Assembly: GCF_905220415.1 (NCBI RefSeq)
Contig: NC_059551.1
Location: forward strand, 9,496,001-9,560,000
Direction: 5' to 3'
DNA: 64,000 bases
DNA from: Colias croceus
Taxonomy: Eukaryota > Arthropoda > Insecta > Lepidoptera > Pieridae
Both the position numbers and the translations under genes were made by a program. Shown one piece after another: positions 35,625-47,968 of this stretch (positions within the stretch are counted from its first letter, which is position 1; every line of letters starts with the position of its first letter). The notes below the pieces were generated by a model. That model searched no databases. It was not told the DNA's origin and saw only the letters and a program-made list of their open reading frames with translations.

Positions 35625-37804
35625 AAAAATAATTAGCGCCATGAGAGTACATAGTCACAAAATATGCAGTAATAATTTGAGTATGATTATAAAGCTCGTT
35701 AAAAGTTAATTTTAACAGAATTACAATAAAGTTGTAAATACATTATCCTAAACCCGTTTGACAATAAACTGCAGCTTTAGATGTAGTTCCAAATTAAATT
35801 CAGTTGGCATTAGGGTTGCTAAAACTAAGTTTGTAATTAAATATTTAATGTTACGTGTATGCAGGTTTATGTATTAGTTTAATTATACACTGTTAGTATA
35901 GAGATGACGATGTAGAAAACAAGTTATTATACTTTCATAGTCTCTATCATTTGAACCTACCAGAAAATTATAGTAAACACACAGAAAGTTATTGTAAATG
36001 CCAGTAGATTCAATAGGACAATTACAACTTATTAAGTACAGAATTTATTAAGAATTCCATTTTGTTATGTACAAGCAAAAATGTTCAATTTATTTATTGT
36101 TTATTTCTGATGTAACTGTATTTATTGGCCATCATTTTGCATATAATCGTACCTTACTACTTACCTAATACAATCTAACATTTACGCATTTTTGTTATTG
36201 TCATATATTGTTTTATTATGTTTTGGCAGCCCTACCAACAATTCGGTGAAATCTGTCGACTAATCGCCTACGCGCATACAGCTACGCATCCACCGCGACT
36301 ATCAGTTATCGAATGAGATATAAATGGTGAAAATCCTCTATTTGTACACGTTATAGACGAATTTGTTACCGTATTTTGGGATTCGCTTTAATTGATTTAA
36401 AGTTGGATAGGGGTGTCAAATTATGCAAATTATAAGGTATTAAATAATTACGGTATAAGCTGTACTGTTTCACGTAAGTACTTTTTTTAATTTCAAGGAT
36501 CAAATCGTTATTTATCTTCAATTTTTCACTGTTCATATCTATAATATGTGCAATGTGCATATAGGTATGCATGAAGGTAGGCCTCCAATAATATATTTAA
36601 TTGTACATGAAACGTTTTGAATACACGCGGAAACGAATTGTTTAATAGTGGGTACCATTTTCTATAGAATTAATGAAAGAAATGATAATCCTGTTGATAC
36701 TTGATCTTGAATACCTTCTAAAGCATTTTCAGTGTATTCCCAATAACACAATTGAATTTGATCTCGTTACTCATTACAAATTTCAATGCAATTACAATTG
36801 CGTCTAATCTACAGTCATTAACGAAAACTCCAGGAATCTCGTTGAAGTTGAAGTAGACTCTAATCCGATATAGATGTGAATTGAAAGACGCTTCTCGAAA
36901 GACGAAAAGCAACTTAGTAAGGTTCTGTGAGTAAAGCGGTGGCTACAACGTTATTAAAACAATGCGTCAGTACTTTACGACTCATTATTGTTAAATATAA
37001 TTGGATTAAATTAGGCAATATTCTCATAAAGTTCTGTAAGGATGGTACAATTTTTTGTGGCAAAGGACCATGTGGGTCATCTGGTGTTAAGTGGCCCAAA
37101 AACGCTTGCAATCGGTTGTTTTTTTACAATTTTAACTACTTAAGTGCAAAGATTACCAAAATCTCAATTAACTAGTCAACAACATTTTGCTTCAATATCG
37201 TTATGTATAATAATAATTTATAAAATTTCAATAAAATCTTAAAAACATGACGCCAGGCTCCAGTTTCTTTTCAAGTGTATTCTTATCAAATTAGAAAACA
37301 AGCAATCGGTAAATCACTACCCAGTTACTATTTCATCCAATCATACATCCATATCCCACAAAATTTCTCATATAAAATCTGACCGTTTTGGACTTGTACA
37401 AAATACCTATGATCTAACTATAGTAAATTTTAGAACATTTGCGACAATCGTAAGTCGCCTCATTCCCACATGACCAAGCCTTTACAACTAAAACAGGAGA
37501 TCGGTAAATTGATACGCAGTTTCTATTGCTACCACAGTGCGGTTTCAATACATTATTGTGTTCTGTTGTATCCAACCTCTTGCTTCACGTTTACGAGGTT
37601 ATTTGAAAAGCTGTGAATTGCTGTTCGATTGTATTAGTTTATAGGTAAATAATTATAGTGGTAGCAATTAACGTGCTATGTTTAAAGCCATTGCTATTTA
37701 TGCCAGTATTCATATAAACATAGGAATTTTACATATGTATACCTAAATGTAATATTTAAAATCTTATATTAGGTGACCTACTGGTTAATCTCAATATAAA
37801 AATA

Positions 37805-37892
37805 CTAGCTGCGTCACGCGGTTTCACCATACAATAATTTATACATCCTCACAAACCTTTCGCTAACTTTTGCATTTATAATATTAGTAGGA
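37805..37892 (-). mobile_element. Internally deleted Helitron
   Basis: CTAGCTGCGTCACGCGGTTT on the left and CATTTATAATATTAGTAGGA on the right are the two Helitron ends in reverse, with most of the body missing. Confidence 0.6.
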
Positions 37893-38702
37893 AGTACCGA
37901 GGATGTAATTCAGAAGTTGACTCTTTATTTTAGTGTTGAAAGAATTGTCTTTATCATGTTTACAGAAATTGGTGTCACATTTGTTTACAATCCAACTACC
38001 TATACGAATGTATTTTCTGTCCTTGCCCTATTGCCCTTTTCAAATAATATATCAACTGCTTCTAACAGTAATATTATCTCCTATAAATGATTCAATTTAT
38101 GTAAAAAATAACTTAGTAAATATAAACAACATTATTGCATATTACAAAATTTTGTAAAAACAATACTTTACGGATTACAAGTATTTTTTCAAACTTTGAG
38201 TGACTTGCAATTAAGTATAAAATTATTAAAATCTGTAATTACCGAACTAGGGCATGAGCTAGTTATAAAAATAACTAGAATTCATGCATAAGCAGGTTAA
38301 TTAGGCTTTCCATGCATTTAACTTTAGTAGAATAATAATTTAATAAATAAATTACATGCTTGTTGAGATAATAGCATAAGGCCATCAAGATGTACGCAAT
38401 AGTTACGTTTGTAATAAAATACAACTTAGAAATACAAAAATGTATGATTTATAAATGTTAAATTACGATAAAATTAAACATTTACCATTAGGTACGATAG
38501 ATCTGGAATTTTTAATAATTGTACATGGAAAGATCATTTATTTTTCTGTAGTTTTAGTAGGTACCTATATTTATGAATCAATGAATTTTTTACTAGTTAC
38601 GTGAACGTTTTTGTATAAAATTTGGTACGCGTATAAATTATACACAATTTTTTTTTTCAGTATAAGCCGAGCACAGTCGCGGGCAGTAGCTATCTTTTAA
38701 CC

Positions 38703-38762
38703 TTACAACTACTGTTCTATTTAGTAGGTATACATACCTACTAAATAGAACAGTAGTTGTAA
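38703..38762. repeat. Perfect 29-bp-arm palindrome
   Basis: Arms 38703-38731 and 38734-38762 (TTACAACTACTGTTCTATTT outermost) are exact inverses with only two bases between. It could be a cruciform former, a hairpin RNA or a tiny foldback element. Confidence 0.9.
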
Positions 38763-39044
38763 TATATTATAGGTACACCTATACGTAACAAACATATAAA
38801 TATTTTATGACCTGTCATTTGTATTGCGACATTGCGAGAACGGTGAGAGGCAAACCTTCAACTTAGAAAGGAGAATAACGACTAATTTTAATCTTTACTA
38901 ATTATAAAGAACTATCATTTTATCCTTAGTAAATAGTAATATAATTATTAATTTTACTGTTTGTATCTAAGGTTTATTTCATTTATGGGCTATATTCTTA
39001 ACGGATAGATAATCTTTAAAATACAAAAACTACTATAGTCAAGA

Positions 39045-39173
39045 CGGACAGACGACCTGATCAAAGTGGCGGGGAGCCGCTGGAGTCAGGCCGCTGCTGA
39101 TCGGTCGGTATGGAAATCGTGAGAGGCCTATGTCCTGCAGTGGACGTCCTGAAAGGCTGGACCGAACGAACGA
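39045..39173 (+). mobile_element. 5'-truncated RTE-type retrotransposon insertion
   Basis: ACTATAGTCAAGA repeats at 39032-39044 and 39174-39186, marking a 129-bp insertion. It translates to the C-terminal tail typical of lepidopteran RTE-type reverse transcriptase proteins, TDDLIKVAGSRWSQAAAD then RSVWKS, an in-frame TGA, EAYVLQWTS and a stop. The 3' tail is a GAAC/CGAA tetranucleotide run. It is a dead copy. Confidence 0.8.
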
Positions 39174-39256
39174 ACTATAGTCAAGAGCATAACTTATAGG
39201 TATATCCTTTTATCTATTTATTATACCTATAACCTAGTACATACCTTTACCTACAA

Positions 39257-39276
39257 ATATATATATATATATATAT
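39257..39276. repeat. (AT)n microsatellite
   Basis: About ten AT steps, followed by GTATG. Confidence 0.85.
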
Positions 39277-40950
39277 GTATGCTTTGGTATGTGAATTGCC
39301 TTGTCACTAATAATTACTGGTTGCATACCGATTCTGAAATCATGAATGTAGTTATGTAACAGCCTAAATGAAAATACAGTGCTTTTTGTCTTTTTACTAA
39401 GTTATCTCATGCCAGTCTTATATTTCGTACTTCCAATAAACAAAGAAAATGCAGTAAAAACTGCTATTCTATGGAGACATTATGGAATTTTTGCTATTTA
39501 GAGGTTGCGCCTTTGCCAACGTATCGAAGAATGCTGTCTGGTCCGAAACGTACATTTTTTGCGATAAAATTTAAATTAAGATAAAATTTTAGTAACATCA
39601 ACCAGTTTTTGCCTCATAACAATTTTCCATTCATCAGTTTTTGATTCATATTTCAAATACACACCCCGCCCGTTGGATCGGACGAGAAGTAGACGCTGCC
39701 GCAACGCTGCGCCAGGGATCTGAAGAAGGGAAAAATTGCAAGACCAGTAGCCCCAATCGGAGCCACTGTTAAAAGACTTTACACACAACATCTTCCGTCA
39801 GCTGACTCCATATGAATATGCATTATATCTCAGAAGTCAGAATTTTATTAAATGTCAATTAAACAAATAAGTCGTATGAAAAATAATAATCATTAATTAA
39901 CTCCGAATAATAATAATAAACATCACCTTTTACTAAAACCAGATTTACTAGAAGTAGGTACCTACTACCTAGTAGGCTATTGCAGCCTTCGAGTATTTTG
40001 GTTACATTACAATAGACTTGATCCAATTAAAGAGCTGTTTAATCTTGATGAAAATAAAACCAACTACCTAGGTATTATCTACCTGTAGGTATTTAAATTA
40101 ATCATCGAATATCATGCGGCATTATCTTGATGCTTGACGTAACTAACTCGCTTGTTTGCTTGATATGTCCTTACTGTGGAAACAAATAGCATAAAAAGAG
40201 GGGATATAATTTTATTCGAATCCATTTCTGCATTTTGATAAAGTAGGTATAATAATTTAAAAATACATAGGTACCTACATCTTAAACATAACTACATGAC
40301 ATTTATAATAATTAGTTGCGAAAAATAATTGTGCGTTTATGATACTTGTTTTGATAGTTGACATTTCACTCATCAGCCAGCCATGTTTTTGTCTGATTTG
40401 TCGCTGAGTTAAGAAAGTACACCAAAACCACGCAAACTTGTGAAATATTTACAGTTACCAACTATTGCTACCTACCTACGTAGTTTAACTGTAATTACAG
40501 AGTAATATTTATGACAGAACAATTTATAATACGCTAGTTTTGGCACGTTGCTTTACTTGCCTTTCAAAAGACTAGTATACCTAGGTACCTACCTACCTAG
40601 TACCTACCGCTAGCGATTGGACGCATTATTATCTGCATGCAGTCCCATTGACCCTGTAGTTTTTACTTAAAAGACGAACAAACATCATCAAAATAATGGT
40701 TTGCAAAGATAAATTCCAATAAAAATGAACAATATACCTACCTAACTTCTATAGGTATTTTGTTTATTGCCTTTTTACTCAAGTTCCCACTTAGGTACTT
40801 TCGCACATAGGTACTTACCTTCACATGGAGCAGTAGTCAGTGTTCTGTTAAATGTTTAGGTAAACAATAAACATTAAACATTAAAATATATGCTAGATAG
40901 GTAGGTAGTAGGTACCTTAGACGGAACTAGATAATTAATTACCAAGAAAA

Positions 40951-41078
40951 ATGAATTCAATAAACGACTTAATATTTTAAATAATTAATAATATAATGTA
41001 TTATGTAAAAATTGAATTGAATAAACGGCTTAATATTTTAAATAATTAATATTTAATAATATAACGTATTATGTAACT
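40951..41078 (+). repeat. Tandem duplication, about 60-66 bp units
   Basis: TGAATTCAATAAACGACTTA ... GTATTATGTAAAA is followed at once by TGAATTGAATAAACGGCTTA ... GTATTATGTAACT, with a 7-bp insertion in copy 2. Confidence 0.8.
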
Positions 41079-43702
41079 TTCTATAGGTATATCGCTATTA
41101 TTGTAAATGTGCTCTTACATTTCAAAAAAAATAACAATACAATAATTTAAATGACAAGACCAATACCCAGAAACCTTGAATAGTACGATATAACATTGTT
41201 ATTGCTTACAATGAAAAGTAAACGTCTCCAACTTAGAGTAAATAATTTTATTTAACCAAATGTGTAAATTAAAAACCATTCGTAGAACAACCTTGACAGT
41301 AAAAACTTACTCTTTGTTAATAGTGAATAAAATTTACCTTGATTATCGCCTTTATCCAAATCTAATCAGCCACGTAAAGATAAAAAATCCTACCGTTTAA
41401 TTAAAACCGCTAGACAAATATTTCACCGCACTAAGATGTTTTGCAACATTCACAAAACGCACAGAATCTTATCACGGATCAACTGTAATCCCACAACACA
41501 ATACCACCGGTCACTGTTACACTTTCGCAAAAACAACAAAAAGTATTTTATAGTTTTTTACGAAAGTTATCACGCGAACGCGGGGACACGCGACACAACC
41601 TCTCTCTACAGCAGGTAAGCGCGAACTGAGTGTGAGAGAATGAAAGGTTTCGGTTTGGTTATGATTCCGTGCAAGGGACAGGGATGCAAGATGAGAATGA
41701 AGTTGGCTTCTATTGTGTGACCGAGAATGACCACATGGCATAGTAAATTATAAATATCACCAAGACAGCTTTGTTTTGATTGTAGTAAGTTTGTATAGCA
41801 CAATGGCAATAGTTTGAGTTAAATTAAACATAACAGAACAATACGTTTTTCGTTAAGTATTCAATGTATTATTCAAATGTCATTTGAAAAGTTATTTGTG
41901 TGGAAGTTTAAGCGTGTAACTTTCACCTAATACCTATGTACCTAGTTCGATTTTAGTTTTGTAAAGTATGCAAAAGTAAAAAAACACTGTGTACTTAGGT
42001 AGGTAAGTAATAGAACAATCAAACATAAATAAAAAGTATTGTTTCTATAACATTGAATTGTAAAAAATTGTTTCTACACAATATTTCATTCTAAAGGGCC
42101 TAACATTAAACATTAACCAATACATACTGATAAATCATAAAACGCTTTTTAAACAGCTTCCATATTATACGGACTTTTTACGAGAAAAATAAAGAACGAA
42201 TAGGGAACTCTAAAATGATTGCACAGAGTTCGCGCGTTTTTATAGAGGCCACGTGTTTAAAGATCTTTATTTGATGGTTTTAAAGCATTCGGGCTTTATT
42301 GCCTTCAGCTTCAGTCGTAATAAAAAGGAATTAAATGACGGTGAATATAACCGCTGGTAAATAAATATTTTGAGGGTTATTTAAGAAGAATTATGGCTTG
42401 GTGTTAGCGAAAAAACCTAGATACGAAGCAGCTAAAGATAGGTACTATTCAGCGTTGTTTTTGCTTATTATCTTTCAGAGTTTTCTTTGTATTATAATAT
42501 GTGATATATTTTCGCGTGGAAGGATAATGTTTTTACTTTTTATTAATGTACACTGAACCACAGATTAGTTACTAGACTGAACTTCTCATAGAATCATAAT
42601 TCGGTAAGATTAAAAAAATACAATTTGTCAATGTTTCTTATATTTACTGCGTTAATTAATTAAAAAATCAATCATTAACATAATTAAAACACACTCAGGC
42701 ACATTAATTCAGATCATGTGTTTTTCTAACGAAATATCTCTTTCTAAAAGCAACGAGGCGAGATCAACAGATAATGTTCGAATTATACAGCCTCCAAAGA
42801 CTCCGACCTTTTTTATCTGATTTTTCCTTTTTACTTGCATTTTAAAAACATTTTGTCGTTATTGTTGATGTTAGAGAATATTGCCAGTTGTTTCATTAGG
42901 TACTTTGATATGTCTTTGTTTTTGTCTTCGAAAATATTATTTTAAATCATAATTAATAATTAATAAAAGAAGGTGAATAAACTTCTTGTTTATTATTTAA
43001 GTCGTAGAATTATTTTGTAATTATAAGTTTGTAATTTATGTGTGCTGTTAGGTAGATACTTATCCGGACTTTGCAAATCGATTAACTACCTACCTAATGG
43101 AAAGTCTGGGCGAGTGGCTAGTATATTTGAAAAACAAACATAGGTACAAAGTTTTAAGATAAATCAGAAGGTGAGGGTCGAAACCTTTTACATTGTTTTT
43201 TTCCCACTTATAATATACTAAAGCATACTTTCTCCTTAGAAAATCTGTCTTTGCCAGTCCTCCATCTACACAGACTGTACCAAACGTCCAGGCTTTTAAA
43301 AACATTTGAATCCAACTCAAAGGACCCAGAGTGCACCATTCAAGGATACATCGGGGTGCAAATGTGTGGCTATTCAGAAAGGCGTTCTCCGCCAGTCAAG
43401 TGGCGTTCAAAAGCACAGCTAAAAAGGTAAAAAGCTTGCTCTTTGTTGCGTGGTGGTGCGTTTATGTTGTTTAAGGGTAGCGATTCCATTGTTGGTTTTT
43501 AATTATTTAATGAGGTAGGTTCTTACCTTCATATCTTCGTATATTAAAATGTATTTTATAATATTTCGCTCATTGTTTAACTTTCAAAGGAAAGTAATTA
43601 TTTAAATTTGATACAATGGTTAATATGTAGGTATGTTTTTCTGTATGTATCATTAAATTGCATAATTTTGGAAGGATATTCGAATAGAAAACCCAGAATA
43701 TA

Positions 43703-43855
43703 CCTATGCCCCGCGATTTAACCGCATTGCTCCGCTCCTGTCGGTCTAGCGTCTATCACCGATATAATTTTTCAAATCGGACCAGCATGCAGTTCCTGAG
43801 ATTAGCGCGTTCAAACAAACAAACATACTCTTCAGCATTATAAAATTAGTATAGA
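43703..43855 (-). mobile_element. Lep1-type Helitron, 3' end decayed
   Basis: Read in reverse it starts TCTATACTAATTTTATAATG, includes GAACGCGCTAATCTCAGGAA, and ends near CGGGGCATAGG where CTAG is no longer intact. Confidence 0.65.
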
Positions 43856-44777
43856 TGAAAAATAAAAGAACTAAACGTATCACTGAACACATAAATAAGA
43901 AATTTAAGTAAAAGTGGTTAATATTACTCTTTGTTATACAAATATAATTATGTTTAACCGACTGTACAAAAAGACGACTTTAGGATCATTCTTCTTTTTT
44001 TCCCGCTCTCTTATCTAATGTACCCTCTAGTTCAGTGTGAAGAGACTTTGTAACAATAGTACGTGCCTTCGATGCCAGTTGGACAATGTTCCCAGTCGAT
44101 ACTTAGCTAAATTACTGATGTTAGTTTTAACTTTTAAGTTAAGACTAAATTTAAGTTGAGATTGAGACGGAATTTTAATTTGTTGATTAACTGTCTGTAT
44201 TTAGATACTGGGTTCGATTTTGAAGAATTGATTAAATTTTAAATAGATTTCAAGGAATTTCCACGGAAAGTAATTAAGCATCAGCCATCATGTGACTGTT
44301 AATATTATATTCATTAATTTACATCTATCAATTTTGTAATTTAAAAACTTTCAATTTTAAACTATCTTAAATTTTAAATTATTTTAATTTAAATTATTTT
44401 CAATTTTAAATTATCTTATCAAAACTTAATTGATACAAATATGAACTATATATAATTTTATACATTTTGCGTGAAATATAAACCTTCTTCCCGTTTATAA
44501 TTTTAGTAGCAAATCATAGAATTTTATTCACATCAATTTAAATAAAACTCTTTCCTCTAGAACTTTAATACGAATGAATTATAAACAGAGTTGCAAAGTA
44601 TATCACTAAATAAATGTTTTGGCAGCTGTACAGTGTGACAAGATTCCGTCTGCTTTGATAGACCTGGAAAGTGGAAATTGTATCTTTGCGAATTAAGCCG
44701 AAGTCATACTGCTGCATAAATTGTGGGGAAATCTATACTATCTATACTAATACAGCTGTGAGTAATACTTATACTAA

Positions 44778-44966
44778 TCTATACTAATATTATAAAACTG
44801 AAGAGTTTGTTTGTTTGTTTGTTTGAACGCGCTAATCTCAGGAACTTACTGGTCCGATTTGAAAAATTCTGTCCGTGTTAGATAGCCCATTTATCGAGGC
44901 TATATATAGGCTATATAACATTACGCTAAGCCCAACAGGAGCAGAGCCACGTGTGCCACCTGCTAG
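44778..44966 (+). mobile_element. Lep1-type Helitron
   Basis: TCTATACTAATATTATAAAA start, (GTTT)n run, TTACTGGTCCGATTTGAAAA body, CTGCTAG|T end. It lies 42 bp left of the mariner-like MITE at 45009. Confidence 0.75.
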
Positions 44967-45008
44967 TATTGTGATATTATGACTGCAGTAAAATAAATCT
45001 ATACTATA

Positions 45009-45414
45009 CAGGGTTACTTGTAAAACACCAGCAACCTCGCAGGACAAGATAGCTAACATCATAAGTAACAACATTTGTTCTACGACTTTTGGCATAACGC
45101 AATTAATTATTTTTAAATGATTTTTTAAACTTTTATTGTTCTCTCCTAATATTTTGTCTATGTTCATTTGTCTATGTTCTATTCACTATCGGATGGACGA
45201 CGCGACGTTCCCTTCCCCCTCTCGTTCGCTTCTTGTATACGTAATTTTTGGGAGGCGTAGAGTTTATAATATTCAAACGGAAAATTAAATGAATATTTAT
45301 TTTTGTATGAAAATAAAATCTGACAAATTATCAAAAGTCGTAGAACAAATGTTGTTGCTTATGATGTTAGCTATCTTGTCCTGCGAGGTTGCCGGTGTTT
45401 TACAACTAACCCTG
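45009..45414. mobile_element. TA-flanked MITE (Tc1/mariner-like), 406 bp
   Basis: Ends CAGGGTTACTTGTAAAACAC and the inverse GTTTTACAACTAACCCTG, with TA on both sides. The TIRs run about 85 bp with few mismatches, through GCAACCTCGCAGGACAAGAT and GTTCTACGACTTTTG. The 109-codon minus frame at 44838-45167 merely runs through it and the Helitron. Confidence 0.78.
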
Positions 45415-45764
45415 TATAATATATGTTGTGACTCCTTCTGGCTCGAAGCTTCCTATTTGATTTTTTAAATTCCAAACAGTTATAAAAACACATAAGAACA
45501 ACAAATAAGAATTAAATCAAATACTACATGAGCCACGCAACTTCGTCTGCTCTAAAATGGATTATTTTTTATTTATTTTTTGTAACATTTTTCATCGATG
45601 CTCTGTCTCCTATTAGTTATAAGTTATAACTTATAAGTAGGTAATAGGTATTTATTGTACCTATAGTCTTCCACAATAAAATATATATTCCAAGGTTCGA
45701 ATTTATTTGAGGTTATTTAAATCCGTTCAGCATCGGCTTAAGAGTTGCTAGTTTTGCCTGCTTA

Positions 45765-46463
45765 GGGCGTTTGTCCACTACAAGGAATTTTACGGTCCGG
45801 CATTCCGATTTTTTACGGTCCGGCATGGCACGCCATTAATCTAAATACTAGCTTGTGCACTATACGTAATATGTATTACTGTCCGACATTTTACTTTTCC
45901 CTATTCCGGATGGTTTTTTGTGTCTACGAGCTGCTGTAGGTATAATTATTGTTTTCGAATGCCCACTTGCTTGGATTTTACTCTTTTTACTGCATATGCC
46001 AATTGAAAGCAAGCTCTTGTTTTACTTTCTTTTAGTTGGCAATGAGATTTGAGAAGTCGGTATTGTTATTTTATATACATTGACCAAGCATTGACCTATA
46101 ATAATTATTATCTAAGTAAGTGTTGGTAAGTTAAAGTTCAAGTGGGAATAGCTTTAGCTCCTCGTCACCGATTAAAATAAATTAGTGAAACACGCATTTT
46201 AAATCTCTTACGGAACTTTACTTTTTATTATAACGAAGTAATATAATATTTCACCTTCTATATATTCTTTACTTGTTTCTTGTAAAATGCAAAAACAATC
46301 ATTTATGATAGCATTATACCGCCAAACTTCCTTGAACTGTACCGCACTGATCCGAGTAAAGACGGACAGGTGCACAAGCAATTCATCGGTTTTTTCATGC
46401 CACACCGGACCGTAAAAAATCGGAATGCCGGACGGTAAAATTCCTTGTAGTGCACAAGCGCCC
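45765..46463. mobile_element. PIF/Harbinger-like MITE, 699 bp
   Basis: The left end GGGCGTTTGTCCACTACAAG is inverse to the right end (...CTTGTAGTGCACAAGCGCCC), and TTA is duplicated at 45762-45764 and 46464-46466. TIRs extend about 65 bp through GGAATTTTACGGTCCGGCAT. No transposase frame. Confidence 0.75.
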
Positions 46464-46748
46464 TTAGTGTGACAAGATTCATATAACGGTGTTAAAATGC
46501 ACTTTTCTTCAGTTTGTTAAAAAGGAGTTTAAAAATTGGAAATTAAAGAAAATCTTTTGAATAATTGTTACATTACTGCATGAAAATCTATGAACGGACG
46601 GTTTAGAATTTTGCTACGCTTAAAATTACTAAACCAGTACTAAGACCCATTTTTATTTTAATTTTAAGTTACTACCTATGTTTATCATTCAATAACATCA
46701 GCATCACTAACTTAAGAAAAAATTGGCACAAATACACAATTCCAGAAT

Positions 46749-46932
46749 CTATACTAATATTATACAGCTGAAGAGTTTGTTTGTTTGAACGCGCTCGGGA
46801 ACTACTGGTCCGATTTGAAAAATTCTTTCGGTGTTAGATAGCTCATTTATCGAGGAAGGCTAAAGCTATATGTCATCACGCTACGACCAACAGGAGCGGA
46901 GCACTGCGGGTGAAACTGCGGAGCACAGCTAG
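46749..46932 (+). mobile_element. Lep1-type Helitron
   Basis: TCTATACTAATATTATACAG start, GGAGCACAGCTAG|T end. A short deletion removed CTAATCTC after GAACGCG. Confidence 0.78.
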
Positions 46933-47247
46933 TAACAAATAATATGCTAATTTTTATTCCACTAAAACCAAAAACACCAAAAAATAAAAATTCAAATGCT
47001 CCAATCGTCTACGTCATTACGTTAATTATAGCATTGGCCTATTGGGCTCAAAGGACCCCAGGTGTGGTGATAAATGATACAGGACCCTAATTAGAGGGTC
47101 AAATTATTGTAGGCGCGTGCTATTCAAATGATATGCTATTTTCGGGTAGTTGGGTAAATTAGCTAGTAGTTGGTATAAAATTTTTTTGGTATATTATTAA
47201 ATAAATAATATAACTATTTTTTTATACCTTTTTGATGAATTTTCATA

Positions 47248-47442
47248 TCTATACTAATATTATAAAGCTGAAGAGTTTGTTTGTTTGTTTGAACGCGCTA
47301 ATCTCGGGAACTACTGGTCCGATTTGAAAAATTCTTTCTGTGTTAGATAGCTCATTTATAGAGGAAGGCTTTAGGCTATATATCATCACGCTACGACCAA
47401 CAGGAGTGGAGCCACGGGGGTGAAACCGCGCGGAGCAGCTAG
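47248..47442 (+). mobile_element. Lep1-type Helitron
   Basis: TCTATACTAATATTATAAAG start, CGCGCGGAGCAGCTAG|T end. Nearly the same as the copy at 22045-22235, so likely from one recent burst. Confidence 0.82.
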
Positions 47443-47542
47443 TAACTATATATTTCTCACATGATGATAGTTAAGACGACTAAAAGACTAAGCTTTAAAT
47501 TCAAATTACATTTATTTCCAAGAATGTAGTTTGAAAAAGGTG

Positions 47543-47680
47543 TCAAACTCAAACTCAAACATTTATTTATTCAATTAGACTTCTTCTAGAAGCACTTCGC
47601 TACATTTACCACCGATTCGGAAAGCAGGATCTACGGAGAAGAACTGGCAAGAAACTCCATAGTTGTTGTTGTTGTTGTTA
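47543..47680 (-). mobile_element. Non-LTR retrotransposon 3' tail, minus
   Basis: CAAACTCAAACTCAAACATT and ACCACCGATTCGGAAAGCAG, then GAACTGGCAAGAAACTCCAT, are the reverse of a common lepidopteran LINE end. Inside it a (GTT)n run begins at 47662. Confidence 0.55.
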
Positions 47681-47800
47681 TACATTCTTCCCACTATCTG
47701 GGTGTGCAAATATTTAAAAAGAACAGTTAGGCCAATTTTATTACCATATTGTGTGTACTTATTACGAAAAATTAAAATGTAATGTTGACATGATTTTAAA

Positions 47801-47968
47801 AGACCAACTGCGAAGTTTCTTGCCGGCTCTTCTATAGGTAGAATGTAGATACTGCTTTCCGAACCGGTGGTAAATGTCTGATGAAATTATGGATTTTGGT
47901 AATTCAAAAGCATTTCTAAACGAAGAATAGTTAAGTTAATAAAAGTATTGAGATTGACTTTGAATTTG
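47801..47968 (+). mobile_element. Non-LTR retrotransposon 3' tail, plus
   Basis: GCGAAGTTTCTTGCCGGCTC and CTGCTTTCCGAACCGGTGGT match the reverse of the copy at 47543, and it ends GATTGACTTTGAATTTG. The two copies face away from each other 120 bp apart, as separate insertions or one disrupted inverted pair. Confidence 0.55.

Larger units (their letters stand above)
33641..38702. other. AT-rich intergenic stretch
   Basis: No gene supported. It contains a GC-rich patch (33700-33765), Helitrons at 34338 and 37805, degenerate Helitron pieces at 35383-35624, and a 65-codon minus frame at 36914-37111 with no recognisable domain. Confidence 0.45.
39187..43702. other. AT-rich intergenic stretch
   Basis: No gene supported. 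It is rich in short TAGGTACCTACC-type motifs around 39950-40920 and holds a tandem duplication (40951-41078). A possible short minus-strand exon lies at 39665-39719 and a GC-rich patch with donor-like CAG|GTAAGC at about 41570-41620; both are weak. Confidence 0.4.

Noticed and set aside
36914..37111. 65-codon minus frame with PDDPHGPLPQ
   Set aside because: No domain recognised, no splice or promoter context; could be an old repeat but not supportable.
43090..43320. 76-codon minus frame with WIQMFLKAWTFGTVCVDGG
   Set aside because: Looks somewhat protein-like but I could not extend it past stops on either side or match it to a family.
44838..45167. 109-codon minus-strand frame
   Set aside because: It runs across a Helitron end and a MITE TIR, both non-coding repeats.
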